Positions 8,976 to 17,354 of a stretch of 64,000 nucleotides of DNA are shown here, one piece after another. The notes beneath the pieces were generated by a model. That model had not been told where the DNA came from. It searched no databases and saw only the letters and a program-made list of their open reading frames with translations. The DNA lies in the NCBI RefSeq assembly GCF_012849555.1, contig NZ_CP051685.1, forward strand, positions 372,001 to 436,000, in the 5' to 3' direction. The translations under genes were made by a program, and so were the position numbers. Each line of letters starts with the position of its first letter. The stretch's first letter is position 1. This stretch comes from Massilia forsythiae (GTDB taxonomy: Bacteria; Pseudomonadota; Gammaproteobacteria; Burkholderiales; Burkholderiaceae_D).

Positions 8976-10202
8976 CTACACCTGGCTCGCCGCACTCCCC
9001 GCCACATTCGCCGGCAGCGGCGCCAACCCGCGCAGCCGCAAGGCCACCAGCAGCGCCGCACCCAGGATCACCCCCAGCAGCGCCACCACGCCGCTCCAGC
9101 CGCCGTGCGCCCACACCACGCCGGCCAGCCAGCCGACCACGCTCGACCCGAGGTAGTAGAAGAACAGGTACAGCGCCGACGCCAGCGCCTGCGGCGCTCG
9201 TGCGCGCCGGCCGACCCAGCTGCTGGCCACCGAGTGCGAGGCGAAGAAGCCGAAGGTGAACAGGCCGACGCCGACCACGATCGCCGGCATTGACGGCAGC
9301 AGCGTCAGCAGCAGGCCGGCGAACATCGCCAGCATCACCAGCCACAGCACGTTGCGCCGGCCCAGGCGGTCGGCCAGCTTGCCGGCCCAGACCGAGCTGA
9401 AGATGCCGAGCAGGTACAGCACCGAAAGCGCCCCGACCGCGCTCTGGCGCAGCGCGAACGGCGGCGCCAGCAGGCGGTAGCCGATGTAGTTGTACAGGCT
9501 GACGAAGCAGCCCATCAGCAGGAAGGACAGGGAAAACAGCCACGGCAGTCCGGCGTCGCCCATGTGGCGCGCGGTGCCGTTGACCAGCGCGCGCCAGCCG
9601 CCCTGCCCCGCATGCCAGTTGCGCGAGGCCGGCAGGCTGCGGTTGAATTCGAAGGCCGCGTACAGCCCGGCCACGCCCATGGCGCCGACCGCCACGCGCC
9701 AGTCCCAGAAATCGCTGATCACCGAGGCCAGCACCCGCCCCGCCATGCCGCCGAAGGCGCTGCCGCCGATGTACAGGCCCATCGAATGGCCCAGCGAGGG
9801 GCCGTCGATCTCTTCGCTCAGGTAGGCCATCGCCAGCGCCGGCATCCCGCCCAGCAGCAGGCCGAGCAGGAAGCGCAGCACCAGCAACTGGCCGAAGTCC
9901 CGGGCGAAGGCGGCCAGCAGCGTCAGGACGCCGCCGGCGAACATCGAGGCCGCCATCAGGGGCTTGCGGCCGTATTTTTCGGACACCACGCTGGACGCCA
10001 GCAGCGACACCGCCAGCGCGCCGGTGGCGACCGACAGCGCCAGGCTGCTCTGGGCGGGCGTCAAGGCGAAATCGTGCGACAGCAGCGGCATCAGCGGCTG
10101 CACGCAGTACAGCAATGCGAAGGTGGAAAAGCCGCCGAACACCATGGCGCGGTTGATGCGTTTGAAGTCCGCGCTGCCGGCGGCGATGCGAGTGTGAGGC
10201 AT
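8976..10202 (-). CDS. ynfM: MFS exporter, YnfM family
   Basis: A 12-helix major facilitator protein of 408 residues. It matches my recollection of E. coli YnfM across its length: FALLYCVQP near the start, LSEEI and GLYIGG in the middle, NYIGYRL, and AHSVASSW-like ASHSVASSWVG near the end. Inner-membrane drug or sugar efflux is likely; substrate unknown. The start MPHTRIAAG has a weak GGGA upstream. ATG at 10229 would add nine residues. Confidence 0.85.
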   Translation of the reverse strand: MPHTRIAAGSADFKRINRAMVFGGFSTFALLYCVQPLMPLLSHDFALTPAQSSLALSVATGALAVSLLASSVVSEKYGRKPLMAASMFAGGVLTLLAAFARDFGQLLVLRFLLGLLLGGMPALAMAYLSEEIDGPSLGHSMGLYIGGSAFGGMAGRVLASVISDFWDWRVAVGAMGVAGLYAAFEFNRSLPASRNWHAGQGGWRALVNGTARHMGDAGLPWLFSLSFLLMGCFVSLYNYIGYRLLAPPFALRQSAVGALSVLYLLGIFSSVWAGKLADRLGRRNVLWLVMLAMFAGLLLTLLPSMPAIVVGVGLFTFGFFASHSVASSWVGRRARAPQALASALYLFFYYLGSSVVGWLAGVVWAHGGWSGVVALLGVILGAALLVALRLRGLAPLPANVAGSAASQV

Positions 10203-10328
10203 GGAAAGTCCCGGGTCGATGCGGGTCATGATAGCCGCAATCATGACTGGGCATGTCCATACGGCCCGTTCGGGCGACGTGCCGGTCGGACGCCGGATGG
10301 ACGAAAATCCGTCCACCCGGCGTCGACG

Positions 10329-11210
10329 TCACGGGTACTCGGCGTCGATCTCGGAACCGGCGTAGTTTTCCAGCTCGACGAACAGCTGCTGCACCGGCAT
10401 CGTCCCGGCGATGTTGCGCACCAGCGCGCCGTCGCGCAGGCCGGCGATGCGTTCGGCCACCACCGCCCGGTGCGCCGTCGGCAGGCGCTCCAGGAACGCC
10501 GCCCAGCCGGCCTCGAAGTCCGGCCGCGTCTTGCGCACGGTGGCCACGAAGCGCTCGAACTCCTTGTGCCCGGTGCGCGCCACGATGCGCCCGCCGCCCT
10601 CGATCGCGAACACCGCCGCCAGCGCGATCACGCCCTCGGCGTTCAGGTCCGGGTCCTTGACCGCGCCGTCCCAGTGGCTGCGGCGCAGCCATTCGGCGGC
10701 GCGCACGATCGCCTGCACGCCTTCGCGCTGCTTCAGCTGGCCCAGGTAGCGCTCGTAGCCGGACCAGGTCTCGGTCGGCTCGGCGTAGCACAGGTCGACG
10801 AACAGTTCCTTCAAACGCCGCTGCGCGTACACCGGGTCCTTGTCGTATTCGCCGACCAGCGTGTCTTCCGGCAGCGCCGCCAGTTCGCGCACCAGCCGGA
10901 AGCCCTGCTGGAACACCAGCTCGGCGCCCTCGCCGACCAGTACCCGGATGGCGGCTTCGTCGCCCACGTCCTCTTCCTCGTCGCCGACCAGGTATTCCAG
11001 CCCGAGCGACATGCCGCCCACGGTCAGCAGCTGGGCGCGCTGGATGCCCTCGGCGGTGCGGTCGTTGGTGAACTTCTCGGCCACCATCGCGGTGATGCCG
11101 GCCAGTTCGTCGGCCAGCGCCGCGGCCTCGTCGGCGCTGGCCTTGGCCGGCAGCAGGCGGATCGCGCGCACCAGCCGCGGCAGCTTCTCGATGACGATCG
11201 ACGGCAGCAT
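10329..11210 (-). CDS. unknown acidic protein, last gene of J-domain operon
   Basis: A 293-residue soluble protein starting MLPSIVIEKLPRLVRAIRLL, rich in Ala, Glu and Leu and predicted helical. No signal peptide, membrane segment or familiar catalytic motif is seen. EEEDVGDEAA is a strongly acidic stretch near residue 80. It is 17 bases downstream of the previous gene on the same strand, so it is very probably co-transcribed with the J-domain gene and the two acidic proteins. Function not recognised. Confidence 0.75.
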   Translation of the reverse strand: MLPSIVIEKLPRLVRAIRLLPAKASADEAAALADELAGITAMVAEKFTNDRTAEGIQRAQLLTVGGMSLGLEYLVGDEEEDVGDEAAIRVLVGEGAELVFQQGFRLVRELAALPEDTLVGEYDKDPVYAQRRLKELFVDLCYAEPTETWSGYERYLGQLKQREGVQAIVRAAEWLRRSHWDGAVKDPDLNAEGVIALAAVFAIEGGGRIVARTGHKEFERFVATVRKTRPDFEAGWAAFLERLPTAHRAVVAERIAGLRDGALVRNIAGTMPVQQLFVELENYAGSEIDAEYP

Positions 11211-11227
11211 CGTTGCCTGGCCCCCGC

Positions 11228-12010
11228 TCACGAGAAGATGTCCGAACCCAGGCTGCGGCGCGTGCTGCGCTTGGGCGTGGTGCGCACCGACGGCACCTGC
11301 TTGCGCAGGCGGTACAGCAGTTCGCGCGTGCCGCGCTGCTGGAATTCCGGTTCCTCGTCCGGATCGTCCGGCAGCTCGACATCGGCCAGGTCGGCGGTGT
11401 TGCGGTATTCCGGGAACAATTCCAGCAGCGAGCGCTGCCAGCCGTCCTCGCTGGCCTTGGCCAGGTCGACCGCCAGCGGCACGATGTCGCTGTCCGACGT
11501 CGTGTGCACGTTGATGTGCGGGCCGCGGTTGTTGATCTCGCCGGCCACTTCCAGGATCTCGCGCGGCGCCAGCGACCACAGGATCGCGAACGCGGTGGCG
11601 CCATGGTCGGTGCTCGACGCCGCCTCCAGCAGCTCGTGGCGGCGCTCCTCGTCGTCGTTGGCGTAGACCACGCCGTGGATGTGGTTGAACAGGTTCTCGG
11701 CGATGCGCTCGGGATCGTCCTCGATCATGTTGTCCGGCCAGGTCGCGGCCAGGTAGGCCAGGCTTTCGGCCCAGGCCTTGGGCGGCACCAGCAGCGTCGC
11801 CAGCGAGGTCTTGGCGCCGTCGAAGCCGGCCAGGTGCAGCGCGGTGACCTGCGGCGGCAGGGTCGACAGCACCTCGGCCACCGCATAGTCGCCGTGTTCG
11901 TCGGCGGCCTGCGAAAACGCTTCCTCGGCATGCTGCAGCGAGCCGGCCAGCACCAGTTCGCTGACCTGCTTCGTCAGCGCCGGCAGGTTGGCTTTGTTGT
12001 CGTCGCTCAT
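11228..12010 (-). CDS. unknown acidic protein, third gene of J-domain operon
   Basis: A 260-residue soluble protein starting MSDDNKANLPAL. It looks helical, with acidic segments (DVELPDDPDEEPEF) and a basic C-terminus (TTPKRSTRRSLGS). A strong GGAGG site precedes the ATG. Its start overlaps the stop of the upstream gene by four bases (ATGA), so translation is coupled. No known family recognised. The helical repeats resemble scaffold or adaptor proteins in general look only. Confidence 0.75.
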   Translation of the reverse strand: MSDDNKANLPALTKQVSELVLAGSLQHAEEAFSQAADEHGDYAVAEVLSTLPPQVTALHLAGFDGAKTSLATLLVPPKAWAESLAYLAATWPDNMIEDDPERIAENLFNHIHGVVYANDDEERRHELLEAASSTDHGATAFAILWSLAPREILEVAGEINNRGPHINVHTTSDSDIVPLAVDLAKASEDGWQRSLLELFPEYRNTADLADVELPDDPDEEPEFQQRGTRELLYRLRKQVPSVRTTPKRSTRRSLGSDIFS

Positions 12011-12540
12011 TCGCGCTCGCCTCCGTCCTGGTCGAACAGATGGGTGAAGTCGTCGCCTGCCGCGCCTTCGTCCAGGTCGTCGTCGTCGCCCTCGTCGCCC
12101 TTGGCCAGCTGGTCGAGCGACTGGTCGTCGTCTTCCCAGCGCGCCTGGTTCTTGTACAAAAAGGCGGTGACGATGGCCTGGCGCGCCAGTTCCGGGTGGT
12201 TCTCGCAGATCGACGCGTACATCGCCTTGCCCTCGCCTTCCTCATCGCCGCCGTTGCCGTCGCAATTGGCCATGGCGAACACGCGCGCCGGATCGCCGTT
12301 GCCTTCGTAGTCCAGCGCTTCGCGCGCCAGGCCTTTCGGGTCGGTGAAGCGGATCTTGTCGACCAGCGCGAAGGCCATCATGTTGACGTCGTCCAGGCCG
12401 TGGCCGTCCGCGTATTCGGATACCAGGGCCTGCACCATCATGTCGTAGTTCTTGCGGTTGGGCGGATCGCCCAGGGTGCCGTCGATCTGGCCTTCCAGTT
12501 CACGCGATTGAAAGGCGAATTCGGGGTGTACTTTTTTCAT
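12007..12540 (-). CDS. unknown acidic protein, second gene of J-domain operon
   Basis: A 177-residue, very acidic protein starting MKKVHPEFAFQSRELEGQ. It contains CDGNGGDEEGEG near the middle and an Asp-rich tail (GDEGDDDDLDEGAAG). No signal peptide or membrane segment. It begins 35 bases after the J-domain gene and ends by overlapping the next gene. Acidic tails of this kind occur in chaperone clients and adaptors, but the function is not recognised. Confidence 0.75.
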   Translation of the reverse strand: MKKVHPEFAFQSRELEGQIDGTLGDPPNRKNYDMMVQALVSEYADGHGLDDVNMMAFALVDKIRFTDPKGLAREALDYEGNGDPARVFAMANCDGNGGDEEGEGKAMYASICENHPELARQAIVTAFLYKNQARWEDDDQSLDQLAKGDEGDDDDLDEGAAGDDFTHLFDQDGGERE

Positions 12541-12575
12541 GGTGATCTATTTGTATTCGTTGATATACCGGCTGT

Positions 12576-12866
12576 TCAGGCATGCAGGTTCACGCCGTTC
12601 AGCGCGAACAGGGAGCGCCACAATTCGAACGCCTCCCCTTCCGCATCCAGCACGATGCGGTGATTGACGCTCTGGTTGTATTCCTCGCGCTTGGCGCGGT
12701 CGGACAGGATCTCGTAGGCCTTGGTGACCGCCTTGAAACGCGCTTCCGCGCCCGGCGCCTGATTCCGGTCCGGGTGATAGCGCATCGCCAGCGAGCGATA
12801 AACCTTCTTGATGTCGTCGTCGGTGGCGTTCGGCGCGACGCCGAGGATCGCGTATAAATTTTCCAC
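12576..12866 (-). CDS. short J-domain (DnaJ-like) co-chaperone
   Basis: A 96-residue protein made of a J domain at about residues 1-65 and a short C-terminal extension. The HPD signature lies in MRYHPDRNQ, which would stimulate the ATPase of an Hsp70 such as DnaK. It has no Gly/Phe region or zinc domain, so it is a class C J-protein. A GTG start is chosen because GGAGA lies seven bases upstream; a TTG further upstream is less likely. It is the first gene of a tight four-gene operon with three unrecognised acidic proteins, which are likely its partners or clients. Confidence 0.82.
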   Translation of the reverse strand: MENLYAILGVAPNATDDDIKKVYRSLAMRYHPDRNQAPGAEARFKAVTKAYEILSDRAKREEYNQSVNHRIVLDAEGEAFELWRSLFALNGVNLHA

Positions 12867-13077
12867 TTGGAAGTCTCCAGCCTGATGCCGAAAAAATGGC
12901 AAACCGCGATTATCCTACACAACGCCCGATTACAAACAATGCGCGGGCGAAGCGCAGCCTCGACCCGACTATGCGCCGGCCATATCGGGCCGACCGTGCG
13001 CCTCCCCACACAGCGGCCCGATGCCGTCCCTTCTACGGTAAAATGCCAGGAATCTTACCCATCTAAAACTAGTTTCC

Positions 13078-14838
13078 ATGAGCAACGACAAGAACTCCGC
13101 GGCGCCCAGCCCGTCGGCGGCGCCGTCTTCGAATTTCGTGCGGTCGATCGTCGACGCCGACCTGGCCGCCGGCACCCACAGCCGCCCCGGCATGCCTTCG
13201 GTCATCACCCGCTTCCCGCCGGAGCCGAACGGCTACCTGCACGTCGGCCACGCCAAGTCGATCTGCCTGAACTTCGGCCTGGCGCGCGACTACCAGGGCC
13301 GCTGCCACCTGCGTTTCGACGACACCAATCCGGAAAAGGAAGACCAGGAATACGTCGACACGATCATGGACAGCGTCAAGTGGCTCGGCTTTTCGTGGGA
13401 GCAAGGCGGCCAGGAATACCTGCACTACGCCAGCGACTACTTCGGCAAGCTGTACGAGATGGCCGAGTACCTGATCAAGACCGGCAAGGCCTACGTCGAC
13501 AGCCAGAGCGCCGAGGAGATGGCGAAAAACCGCGGCAACTTCGGCACGCCGGGCACCAACTCGCCGTTCCGCGACCGTCCGGCGGACGAGTCGCTGCAAT
13601 TGTTCCGCGACATGAAGGCCGGCAAGTACAAGGACGGCGAACACATCCTGCGCGCCAAGATGAGCGAGGATGCGATGGCCTCGCCGATCATGACCAACCG
13701 CGACCCGGCGCTGTATCGCATCCGCCACGCGCACCACCACCGCACCGGCGACGAGTGGTGCATCTACCCGATGTACGACTACACGCACCCGATCTCGGAT
13801 GCGCTGGAAGACATCACCCACTCGCTGTGCACGCTGGAATTCACCGACCACCGCCCGTTCTACGACTGGCTGGTCGAGACCCTGGCCGAGGGCGGCTTCT
13901 TCACGCGTCCGGTGCCGCGCCAGTACGAATTCTCGCGCCTGAACTTGACCTACGTCGTTACCTCCAAGCGCAAGCTGCGCCAGCTGGTGGACGACGGCGT
14001 CGTCGCCGGCTGGGACGACCCGCGCATGCCGACCATCGTCGGCCTGCGCCGCCGCGGCTACACGCCGGAAGCGATCCAGCTGTTCTGCGAGCGCATCGGC
14101 GTTTCGAAGGCCGACGGCTGGATCGACATGAGCACGCTGGAAGGCGCGCTGCGCGACGACCTCGACCCGAAGGCGCCGCGCGCGATCGCCGTGCTGCGTC
14201 CATTGAAGCTGATCGTCGACAATTTCCCGGAAGGCGACACGGTCGAGTGCAACGCCCCGGTCCACCCGCACCATCCGGAATGGGGCACCCGCTCCTTCCC
14301 GTTCACCAGGGAACTGTGGATCGAGCAAGAAGACTTCATGGAAACCCCCACCAAGGGCTACTTCCGCTTCACGCCGCCGAGCGCCGACAAGCCGGGCGCG
14401 CGCGTGCGCCTGAAATACGGCTTCGTGGCCGAGTGCACCGGCTTCGACAAGGACGAGCACGGCAACGTCACCGCCGTGCACGTGAACTATTTCCCGGACT
14501 CGAAATCGGGCACGCCCGGCGCCGACAACTACAAGGTCAAGGGCAACATCACCTGGGTCAGCGCCTCGCACGCGCTGGCCGCCGAGGTGCGCCTGTACGA
14601 CCGCCTGTTCCTGGAAGCGCAACCGGATGCCGGCGGCAAGGATTTCATGAGCGCGCTGAACCCGAACGCGCTGGAAACCGTGAACGCCTTCGTCGAACCG
14701 GGCTTGCAGGATGCCGCGGCCGACCAGCGCTTCCAGTTCGAGCGCCACGGTTACTTCGTGGCCGACCGTGTGGATTCGGTGGCGGGCAAGCCGGTGTTCA
14801 ACCGGGTGACGACCTTGAAGGATAGCTGGGGCAAGTGA
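13078..14838 (+). CDS. glnS: glutaminyl-tRNA synthetase
   Basis: A 586-residue class I enzyme that charges tRNA-Gln. The N-terminus holds PPEPNGYLHVGHAKSI, the HIGH region. RFDDTNPEKE and the KMSKS-equivalent VTSKRKL follow at about residue 298. The C-terminal beta-barrel anticodon domains are complete. Length fits beta- and gammaproteobacterial GlnRS. TAAAAT at 13039-13044 may be the -10 box. A strong intrinsic terminator follows the stop. There is no sign of transfer or decay. Confidence 0.95.
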   Translation: MSNDKNSAAPSPSAAPSSNFVRSIVDADLAAGTHSRPGMPSVITRFPPEPNGYLHVGHAKSICLNFGLARDYQGRCHLRFDDTNPEKEDQEYVDTIMDSVKWLGFSWEQGGQEYLHYASDYFGKLYEMAEYLIKTGKAYVDSQSAEEMAKNRGNFGTPGTNSPFRDRPADESLQLFRDMKAGKYKDGEHILRAKMSEDAMASPIMTNRDPALYRIRHAHHHRTGDEWCIYPMYDYTHPISDALEDITHSLCTLEFTDHRPFYDWLVETLAEGGFFTRPVPRQYEFSRLNLTYVVTSKRKLRQLVDDGVVAGWDDPRMPTIVGLRRRGYTPEAIQLFCERIGVSKADGWIDMSTLEGALRDDLDPKAPRAIAVLRPLKLIVDNFPEGDTVECNAPVHPHHPEWGTRSFPFTRELWIEQEDFMETPTKGYFRFTPPSADKPGARVRLKYGFVAECTGFDKDEHGNVTAVHVNYFPDSKSGTPGADNYKVKGNITWVSASHALAAEVRLYDRLFLEAQPDAGGKDFMSALNPNALETVNAFVEPGLQDAAADQRFQFERHGYFVADRVDSVAGKPVFNRVTTLKDSWGK

Positions 14839-14867
14839 GACCCGGTTGCCTTGGACGGGAAACCGAA

Positions 14868-14898
14868 GCCCGATGCAGAGGATGCATCGGGCTTTTTT
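14868..14898 (+). terminator. intrinsic terminator of glnS
   Basis: Ten-bp perfect stem GCCCGATGCA (14868-14877) / TGCATCGGGC (14883-14892), loop GAGGA, followed by six T. Confidence 0.9.
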
Positions 14899-15073
14899 AC
14901 GCTCGTTGCCATGCCTTATTTCTGTTGTACAACAACTGCAGCGGCTTCCGATCTTTGATCGTACACAACTCTCCAACCTGCTAGGTTCGCTGCTTACCGT
15001 AAATGCGTAAGTTGCAGGGAGTTAATCCCCTTTTCCGGCATCCATTGCCGCGATAATGTTTCCGGGAGTTGCC

Positions 15074-16927
15074 ATGCCGTCCGTGCTGCGTGATGCGTTT
15101 TCGATTACCCGCATCTCGTTCTGGGTTGGTGCAGTGGTGTCCTCACTGATCGGTAGTTCGCTATACATTTTTACCCAGCGATCGATCGAAAGCGATGCTC
15201 AGGAACGTTTCAACAACCACGTGAAGTATGCGCAGAGCGTGGTCAGCGTACGTGTCAAGTCATATACCGACCTGCTACGCGGGACCGCCAGTATGCTGCA
15301 AAGCCTGGAAAAACCCACGCATCGTTACTTTCACGAATACGTGCATGGACTACAACTGGAGAAGAATTTTCCTGCGATCGCGGGTGTGAATTTCGCCTTT
15401 TACGTCACCGAGCGCCAGCGTCCGGCTTTCATGGCCGAGTTGCGCAATGAGATGCACGGCTACTTGAAAGCACCGCCGCCATTGGATGTTTCTCCTCCCG
15501 GTCCGCGCACTGCCTACCTGATCATTTCATATATTGAGCCGGATTTATTCAGCACAGGTCATTACGGAACCGACCTGATGGCCAATCGCTTTTTCGGCAA
15601 GCGCCTGATCCAGGAGCGCGATGACGGCACGATACATGCGACAGGCACGCCGATTCCCGTTCTTTCCAAACCAAACGATGCACACCTGGGGATACGCATG
15701 CCGGTCTATCGCTTCGGCGCGCCGACTGGAACGATCGAACAACGCCGTGCCGCTTACATGGGATCCCTCGGAATCGCGGTTAGCCTCCCCAAATTGCTGC
15801 ATGGCGTGATCGATGAAATTCCTATTTCAGGCGTACGGATGACACTCTATGATGTCGGAAATGGTTTCGACATCAATGGAAGAGAGATTACAGATCACCC
15901 GCTGGCATTGTTCGATAGCCGGGGAAGCATAAACGATCCCACGCCACCCCTCGACCGCGGTACGGACATGTTTTTTACCACGCTGCCTTTGGACTTCAAT
16001 GGCCGTCCATGGAAGATCGTCTACAGCGTGCCAAAGTATGCTCTGCACACCGATTTCGATGACTACTACCCGAAAATGGTGATGTCGTTCGGGTTCATAG
16101 GGTCCATGCTGTTGTATGCATTGCTGCGCATGCTGACGTCATCGCGCCGAGCCGCACTGGTATTGGCCCAGGAGATGACCAGCGAGTTACGTGAAAGTCA
16201 AAACAAACTGCAGCTCTCTCATCAAAAATTACGCCGCCTGGCCGACCACGCCTATCAAATCAAAGAATTGGAACGGAAACGGATTGCTCGGGAAATTCAT
16301 GACGACCTGGGTCAGAATTTGCTGGCACTACGCATCGAAGCAGAAATGCTGTCCTCGCGCACAAAAGGCACTCAGAGACTGCTCCACAAGAGGGCTCGAG
16401 CAACTCTCATACAGATCGACACCACAATCAAGAGTGTTCGCCAGATCATCAACGATTTGCGTCCAACTGTGCTCGACCTGGGATTGTCAGCCGCCGTCGA
16501 ATGGCAAGTCAACCAGTTCCAGCGCCGCACCGGTATTCGATGCGAAGTAAATGATGAGCACGGCGAAATTTCCTTGCCTGATCACTGTGCCACCGCTTTT
16601 TTTCGCATATTACAAGAATCGCTTACGAATATCGTGCGACATGCGAACGCAACCAGAGTAGTGGTCGATTTGAGACTGACCAGCGGGTGGCTGTCGATGA
16701 CTGTGAGGGATAACGGCTGCGGCCTGCCCCCTGGAGGACGCAATAAATACGGTTCTTTCGGACTGGTCGGCATTGAAGAGCGCGTATTGATCCTCGGCGG
16801 CACTTGTGCAGTATTCAGCGAACCTGCCGGTGGGACCACCGTGATGGTATCAGCACCCGTGTCAGACCCTTTTCCAACTACTATTCCAGAACAAAACGAA
16901 CGTTCGGTCGGTTCGGCAGTTATCTGA
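15074..16927 (+). CDS. CHASE-domain sensor histidine kinase (NarL/DesK-type transmitter)
   Basis: A 617-residue inner-membrane sensor. A membrane helix at about 12-30 is followed by a periplasmic CHASE-like domain (about 70-290, with FAGVNFAF-like AGVNFAFYVTERQR). A second helix lies near 335-352. A HisKA_3 dimerisation domain follows with the phospho-acceptor His409 in REIHDDLGQ. The HATPase domain shows LQESLTNIVRHA, DNGCGLPP and GLVGIEERV. The ATG at 15074 has GGGAG six bases upstream; ATG 15056 is weaker. Codon use is visibly less GC-rich than in neighbours. No response regulator is adjacent, so it is an orphan; the ligand is probably a small molecule. Confidence 0.88.
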   Translation: MPSVLRDAFSITRISFWVGAVVSSLIGSSLYIFTQRSIESDAQERFNNHVKYAQSVVSVRVKSYTDLLRGTASMLQSLEKPTHRYFHEYVHGLQLEKNFPAIAGVNFAFYVTERQRPAFMAELRNEMHGYLKAPPPLDVSPPGPRTAYLIISYIEPDLFSTGHYGTDLMANRFFGKRLIQERDDGTIHATGTPIPVLSKPNDAHLGIRMPVYRFGAPTGTIEQRRAAYMGSLGIAVSLPKLLHGVIDEIPISGVRMTLYDVGNGFDINGREITDHPLALFDSRGSINDPTPPLDRGTDMFFTTLPLDFNGRPWKIVYSVPKYALHTDFDDYYPKMVMSFGFIGSMLLYALLRMLTSSRRAALVLAQEMTSELRESQNKLQLSHQKLRRLADHAYQIKELERKRIAREIHDDLGQNLLALRIEAEMLSSRTKGTQRLLHKRARATLIQIDTTIKSVRQIINDLRPTVLDLGLSAAVEWQVNQFQRRTGIRCEVNDEHGEISLPDHCATAFFRILQESLTNIVRHANATRVVVDLRLTSGWLSMTVRDNGCGLPPGGRNKYGSFGLVGIEERVLILGGTCAVFSEPAGGTTVMVSAPVSDPFPTTIPEQNERSVGSAVI

Positions 16928-17170
16928 AGTTTACTTCCTTGCTGTATCCCTTCCGGCAACGCCGTGCCTACGGCGTCGCCTGCCACGATTTTCACGCCCC
17001 CGTGTAGCGCTCGAATAACACTTTCTCGAAAATTGACGTAGCGCAAGCTGCCCAATTGTTGCCTACATTAAATTGACTACAGGTAACACAGGTCAGCAAA
17101 AATCTGTGCTTCCTCAAAGGAACTTGAAAATCCGCATACAATTTTCTTGATAACTGAAGGAGAACGTTTT

Positions 17171-17311
17171 ATGGAAAATAGAGCGAGACTACAGACCATC
17201 AAGGTTACTTACAGTCGGATTTTCGAAGCACTTCTGATAAAAGCGGCAGAAATGGAGGGTAACTACATTATTGTGGACATTCGTACGAGGATTTGCAGTA
17301 CCAATAACTAG
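17171..17311 (+). CDS. 46-residue small ORF of unknown function
   Basis: A short ORF with an excellent ribosome site (GAAGGAG, about seven bases from the ATG). It encodes MENRARLQTIKVTYSRIFEA followed by a helical, amphipathic stretch and TRICSTNN at the end. It lies 43 bases before the first GRDP-like repeat gene on the same strand, in a region with no other gene. It could be a small regulator, a leader peptide, or chance. No family recognised. Confidence 0.45.
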   Translation: MENRARLQTIKVTYSRIFEALLIKAAEMEGNYIIVDIRTRICSTNN

Positions 17312-17354
17312 GGAAGCAGTACATAAAGCAGCTCACTACAAAATGAGGATGACC

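Noticed and set aside
7264..11604. Minus-strand open frame of 1446 codons, and others such as 44848-48483 (1211), 36033-39542 plus (1169) and 3086-5275 (729)
   Set aside because: They lie opposite or out of frame with real genes, are rich in Arg, Ala, Gly and His without domains, and result from high-GC codons hiding stop codons.
16582..17055. 157-codon minus-strand frame overlapping the kinase gene end
   Set aside because: It mostly mirrors the HATPase coding region and has no ribosome site.
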